From positions 1 through 46,955 of the forward strand of contig JAADJA010000086.1 in NCBI GenBank assembly GCA_013151015.1: DNA of 46,955 bases, given 5' to 3'. A program made the translations under genes and the position numbers. The number at the start of each line of letters is the position of its first letter. Position 1 is the stretch's first letter. Shown here piece after piece: positions 44,001 to 46,955 of this stretch. This DNA is from Chlorobiota bacterium. Lineage in GTDB: Bacteria > Bacteroidota > Bacteroidia > Bacteroidales > JAADJA01. The notes below the pieces were generated by a model that ran no database searches, was not told the DNA's origin, and was given only the letters and a program-made list of their open reading frames with translations.

Positions 44001-44335
44001 GGGGAACAGTTGGTACAGGGGGGAGGCTATTGCTCACCGATACCGAAAAACTGGAAATGGAACAGGCTTATTCTCAAAACCTTTCTAATTATAACAATGT
44101 AAAAGCACTTGCCGATAACCTGAAAGATGGTGGGAACACCGATGTGTTGCTCAATGAAGTGGAGCTAAGCTGGCCCAACGATATGTGGGAACTGCGTTCA
44201 AAACTTTTGGGCGATTCGCCCCACCTTTCGAAAGAGGTGTTGATGACGGCAGCCGATAAAACGGACGTATTGCCCGAATCGGTCTTGTTCGAGATATTAT
44301 CGGCCAACCCAGATGAGCTCAAAAGCCTGAACTAA
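41039..44335 (+). CDS. Large secreted T9SS cargo, N-terminal part (SprB repeat, beta-helix), ends at a frameshift
   Basis: From the ATG at 41039 (MKKNILK) a signal peptide leads to KAQEYGSW; the earlier in-frame start at 40997 adds non-signal residues. Roughly 1,098 residues: residues 20-410 look like a propeller-type domain, about 420-500 is a SprB-like repeat (DDNNDGSVTVFPRGGVPPYTF, TNLPVGNYTCCITDSD), about 530-960 has beta-helix features (IIVEPGAELVIDNSTL, LGIEVWGNPEVHQ, KNGSLIEHAEIAVLLG). Near the end ADKTDVLPESVLFEILSANPDEL is a segment seen before the sorting domain in related proteins. The frame stops at 44333-44335, but the adjacent frame continues the same protein. Function unknown; adhesin-like. 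Confidence 0.8.
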   Translation: MKKNILKTVFIVILTIMISSLTKAQEYGSWVVPYHEANGGALDQAWELGFWTTDIQSTVINIDLPDGDYQYDFSTGGYAQDGELLFYVIDKNVYEAGTNTIVGTFYIDNTFVTDPEVEIVREPGSTSKYYIIYSAHDPTSNGPDDYVGFYYSEVYVDAGTGAVSLGNLEQQLTSYIGADHGAFAVSKMSNGEKALYRCTGGNGITKTMITTNGISTSVELILDRNDPTIGSHYNFEAYNFEMLEKSNGQTVFAWSTMTSYPTGNDEKDKVFIYNMTLGQALKIDVDENSTGKIGGLEFSTWEDDVIYVSYRSDIPANSGLIKLDYSNPNQILRENITSQDNDYSHTFLQLAPDGNIYGVANDGLSLCQINMGNGMFTPGYFPGEVLSYISTYGQPNYYILPENEQPILGMILTAGGVSCGCDDNNDGSVTVFPRGGVPPYTFAWTDSQGNPMGNTQTITNLPVGNYTCCITDSDSPPYTYCENVQVMLDPGLLSFTFDDNLYDIDNSNVTWSNMNFSFRYGIRVHEGYKLTIDQGSYMEFGEDAKIIVEPGAELVIDNSTLSYFADCPCGWLGIEVWGNPEVHQYQCNGVIQQGKVTIKNGSLIEHAEIAVLLGSRVGSGSSGGGILQIPNNGSMETKSASFLNNRYALYFTPYQNYRFDVNCNNTLPAANLSYIYNALFEVNANYIYGNWGHAHTKLNKVDGIDFHGCTFAQYQNPEPKGKGIDALGSGFSVEEICNSIQKPCPENSVVYSSFTNFNKAIVSANSGVYTALVKNTDFYDNSLGIKLSNVNNATVIMNNFYLGKPAACDLQTTTSFGIDILGSTGFAIEENFFTKANGAPTGNYIGIRVKDCPSTWDIVYLNDFDGLSYGNYAQGTNRETQNNDGTGVEYRCNTNTNNAVDFIVTGAIPIQAMIRTEQGTEDVASGNVFSNPVKWHYRNEGLQFINYWYCNTCPNEEPMSIYMLPGYNTFDKDIAEHPNTCPSHYGGGGTVGTGGRLLLTDTEKLEMEQAYSQNLSNYNNVKALADNLKDGGNTDVLLNEVELSWPNDMWELRSKLLGDSPHLSKEVLMTAADKTDVLPESVLFEILSANPDELKSLN

Positions 44336-44364
44336 TCAAATACCTTGAAGACAAGGAACAGCCC

Positions 44365-45186
44365 TTGCCGGAATTTATGATAGACATATTGAAACAATTG
44401 ACCACAGGTGTTACCTACAAAACCATACTGAAAAGGCAGATGGCAAAATACCATGCGGCAAAATCGTTTGCGGCCTTGGACATGGTACGTAGCATACTTG
44501 CCGATTCGGTATTTGACATTGTACAGTACCGTAATTGGTTGGACAACCTTGGAGGCCTTGGTGCCGACAAACAAATTATTGCATCGTATGTAAGCGAGGG
44601 CGATTATGCCAATGCCCAGACAATGCTCGGGCTATTGCCCACATTGTATGGCCTTGAAGAGGATGCCCTCAATAAGTACAACGACTATAAGGCAATTGCA
44701 TTAATGCAAGTAGCATGGGATCAGCAAGAGAAAAGTGTTTTTGATCTTGATGAGTCAGAAATCACCGTTTTGCAAGTTTATGCCGATAGTTCCAAAGGGA
44801 CTGCAAGGTATATTGCCCAAGGTATATTGAATTTTGCTTATGATTTTGATTATTGCGACTGCCCAATAATTTCGGACACAAGCTTTATGAAAAGCAGCGA
44901 AACAGAAAACCCAGATCCTTTGGACAGGATGTTCAGTGCGAAAGTTTCTGTAAGCCCAAACCCGGCAGGTGAATGGACAACATTTTATTTTGAACTGCCC
45001 AACAATTCATCAGTGTGCAATATCAAAATTACCAATGTTACAGGTTCTGTTGTAAAAACATTTACTGTTACAGGAAAACAGGGGCAGCAGCTTTGGGATA
45101 CACGCAAAATAAGATCGGGGGTTTATTTCTACACATTGAATGTGAATGGAAAAACCAAATCCGGCAAAATTGTTATCAATAAATAA
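44365..45186 (+). CDS. C-terminal part of the same T9SS cargo protein, with sorting domain
   Basis: The open frame begins before this point: reading upstream from the TTG at 44365 gives KPELIKYLEDKEQPLPEF, which directly continues the family segment cut off in the previous gene. This piece is mostly helical (FMIDILKQLTTGVTYKTILKRQ, YRNWLDNLGGLGADKQIIASY) and ends with a type A sorting domain (VSPNPAGEWTTFYF, IKITNVTGSVVKT, RSGVYFYTLNV, KSGKIVINK). Without it the upstream product could not be recognised by the type IX system. A terminator follows. I regard 41039-45186 as a single gene of about 1,380 codons with one base lost in the A run at 44321-44324. Confidence 0.8.
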   Translation: MPEFMIDILKQLTTGVTYKTILKRQMAKYHAAKSFAALDMVRSILADSVFDIVQYRNWLDNLGGLGADKQIIASYVSEGDYANAQTMLGLLPTLYGLEEDALNKYNDYKAIALMQVAWDQQEKSVFDLDESEITVLQVYADSSKGTARYIAQGILNFAYDFDYCDCPIISDTSFMKSSETENPDPLDRMFSAKVSVSPNPAGEWTTFYFELPNNSSVCNIKITNVTGSVVKTFTVTGKQGQQLWDTRKIRSGVYFYTLNVNGKTKSGKIVINK

Positions 45187-45195
45187 TTTAAAAGT

Positions 45196-45226
45196 GTGCC
45201 ACGCTTTTTTAGCGTGGCACCTTTTT
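45196..45226 (+). terminator. Rho-independent terminator between the T9SS cargo genes
   Basis: GTGCCACGCT-TTTTT-AGCGTGGCAC is a perfect 10-base stem followed by CTTTTT, 10 bases after the preceding stop codon. Confidence 0.85.
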
Positions 45227-45241
45227 AAAAACTTTTTGGAT

Positions 45242-46955
45242 ATGAAAAAGATGATAACAATTTTAATATTAACAAGTTTGGCAATTTATTCATTTGGACA
45301 AATCCCGGAAATAACCTGGCAGAATTGCTTTGGTACAGATGAAGATGAGAATGCCAAATGTATTTTAAAAACTGACAATGGTTATCTATTGGGAATAACC
45401 CTTGAATCAGATGGCCCTGGTATTACAAATTTCCATGGGGTAGCAGATGCCTGGATTATTAGTGTTGACACAGTTGGCAATGTTATATGGGAAAAGTGTT
45501 TTGGGGGTAGTGAAGCAGAGACATCTCATCAAATAATTAAAGCCTCTAACCATAATTACTATTTGTTAAATAGTTCGAATTCAACCGATGGTGATGTGCA
45601 ATCTCAAAGCAATGGCCTGACAGATTTTTGGATTGTTAAAATTGATGAAGTGGGCAACATTCTATGGGAGCGTTGTTATGGCAGCCCTAATGGCGACACA
45701 CCAGTGGATGCTATTTCGACACCTGACGGGGGCTTGATATTCATGGGGAGGATATGGACCGCTGGGGGTGATGTGCAAATATATTATGGTGCCTATGATA
45801 TTTGGTTTTGCAAGATAGATTCCCTTGGTAACATTGAATGGGAAAAAACAATAGGTAATGAGGGGATTGACAATGCCATTAATTTAAAGTTGACGTCGGA
45901 TACCACTTTTTCGTTTATCGGGGGTTATTATGAACTGGGCGGTATGATAGATTGCTATGTGCCGTCAACAGGCTCTGGGGCTGATTTGTGGTTGGTGGAA
46001 TTAAATCTTTCGGATGGAGATATACTGAACCAATATTGCTATGGCGGCAGTTACAATGATTTGGGGTATTATTTTGAGAAATTAGATGATGGTTATATAC
46101 TCGTTTCTTCGACTACTTCAAATAATGGAGATGTTTCAGGTCTGCACGGCCCTCCTGGTGACCCAAATTATCAAGATATTTGGGTAGTTAGAATTGATGA
46201 ACAGGGGGGGATTGAATGGCAAAAATGCCTTGGAGGGTCTGGACTTGAAGTCCCAAATTATATAGGTCAAACCAAAGATGGTGGTTTTATGGTAATCGGG
46301 TATACCCGTTCTTATAACGGAGATGTAAACGGCAACCACTCCATGCCGGGAGACGCAGATATCTGGGTCGTTAAACTTGACAAGGATGGTGAAATCATAT
46401 GGCAACATTGCTATGGTGGCTGGGGAAATGATAGGTTTTGGGGTCTAAATTCTGTTGTTAAAAAAGATGATAACAGCTATATAATATTGGCTCAATCCGA
46501 CAACGGATCGGATGATGTGGAATGTACCATAAATCAAGGGTATTACTACGATGCCTGGCTCTTTGAGATAAAAGACTGCTCCCAATATCCCGTGGGCGGC
46601 ATAGGGGCAATCACCGGGCCGGACACTATATGTATGGTTTACGACAGCACCAACCTATATACCATAGACCCGGTAACGGGCGCATGGGAATACGGTTGGC
46701 AACTAATACCAAATGAGGCCGGAACCATAAACGGCAGCGGCTCACAGGCCACGGTCAACTGGGTTCCTGGCTGGGAGGGCACCGCAAGCATAAGTGTCCG
46801 TGCCATGAACGATTGCGATACCTCGCAGTGGTCGCAGCCACAATACACAGAGGTTTTCACCTGTCTCGGCATAGAAGAACTGAACGCCGGGAAGGTGAAG
46901 ATGAGGGTTTACCCCAATCCGGCCAAGGGGTTTGTAATATTTTCATCCTACGCTA
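45242..46955 (+). CDS. T9SS cargo protein with repeated propeller-like units, cut by the right edge
   Basis: The ATG at 45242 opens MKKMITILILTSLAIYSFGQ, a signal peptide, and the frame stays open for 571 codons to the window end. Residues 25-440 hold about six units of 60-70 residues with the pattern DxWIVKID..GNI.WE.C.GG (for example DFWIVKIDEVGNILWERCYG and DIWVVRIDEQGGIEWQKCLG), interleaved with DGGF-type strands, as in propeller proteins annotated in Bacteroidota. About 450-540 is a PKD-like domain (ITGPDTICMVYDSTN to ISVRAMNDCDTSQWS). The last visible residues, RVYPNPAKGFVIFSSYA, are the opening of a type A sorting domain, so only about 60-70 residues are missing. Function unknown. Confidence 0.85.
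   Translation, partial: MKKMITILILTSLAIYSFGQIPEITWQNCFGTDEDENAKCILKTDNGYLLGITLESDGPGITNFHGVADAWIISVDTVGNVIWEKCFGGSEAETSHQIIKASNHNYYLLNSSNSTDGDVQSQSNGLTDFWIVKIDEVGNILWERCYGSPNGDTPVDAISTPDGGLIFMGRIWTAGGDVQIYYGAYDIWFCKIDSLGNIEWEKTIGNEGIDNAINLKLTSDTTFSFIGGYYELGGMIDCYVPSTGSGADLWLVELNLSDGDILNQYCYGGSYNDLGYYFEKLDDGYILVSSTTSNNGDVSGLHGPPGDPNYQDIWVVRIDEQGGIEWQKCLGGSGLEVPNYIGQTKDGGFMVIGYTRSYNGDVNGNHSMPGDADIWVVKLDKDGEIIWQHCYGGWGNDRFWGLNSVVKKDDNSYIILAQSDNGSDDVECTINQGYYYDAWLFEIKDCSQYPVGGIGAITGPDTICMVYDSTNLYTIDPVTGAWEYGWQLIPNEAGTINGSGSQATVNWVPGWEGTASISVRAMNDCDTSQWSQPQYTEVFTCLGIEELNAGKVKMRVYPNPAKGFVIFSSYA

Overview
The window looks like a chromosomal segment from a free-living member of the Bacteroidota, probably Bacteroidales/Marinilabiliales-like. 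The evidence is several secreted proteins with type IX secretion (T9SS) C-terminal sorting domains, a SprB-type repeat, an M48/STE24 protease, a secreted family that I know only from Bacteroidota, many TAnnTTTG -7 boxes (the Bacteroidota sigma signature) and few Shine-Dalgarno sequences. No rRNA, tRNA or CRISPR array was seen.

Layout. 1-4.7 kb: a possible surface-glycan acylation group (MBOAT acyltransferase cut by the left edge, SGNH-like partner, AMP-forming acyl ligase, NadE-like synthetase). 4.8-14.7 kb: a DNA-transaction region. It holds an exonuclease/GIY-YIG fusion, an apparent operon of a LexA-like XRE/S24 regulator with TcmP and its three-Cys partner, a debris field of REP-like palindromes with a broken REP-associated transposase, a Y-family polymerase flanked on both sides by hairpin repeats, and a DnaE-type polymerase with a degraded PHP site. 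14.7-15.5 kb: two related inverted-repeat elements around a broken DUF559 endonuclease gene. 15.6-24 kb: housekeeping genes (M48 protease, yicC, gmk, oxidoreductase, ispF, FAH-family hydrolase, dnaB) with a T9SS propeller protein. 24-33.7 kb: dinD-like gene, secreted conserved protein, aconitase, secreted M23 peptidase, PPK2, galactokinase, atypical SDR. 33.9-40.4 kb: hybrid histidine kinase, guaA, a five-LysM protein fused to a periplasmic-binding fold. 41-47 kb: two large T9SS cargo genes, the first split by a frameshift, the second cut by the right edge.

The best candidate for an undescribed system is the tight three-gene operon S24 regulator - TcmP - three-Cys (Gp37/Gp68) protein at 6.15-8.86 kb. 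A LexA-like switch in the same operon as a methyltransferase-like protein and a radical-SAM-like protein suggests a damage- or phage-inducible modification system. It lies beside a translesion polymerase pair (DinB plus a short DnaE) that resembles a mutasome cassette.

Three genes carry apparent single-base lesions: an in-frame TAA in gmk, a one-base shift in the DUF559 gene, and a one-base loss in an A run of the large T9SS gene. They may be sequence errors or real decay. The gmk case matters most because that enzyme is normally essential.
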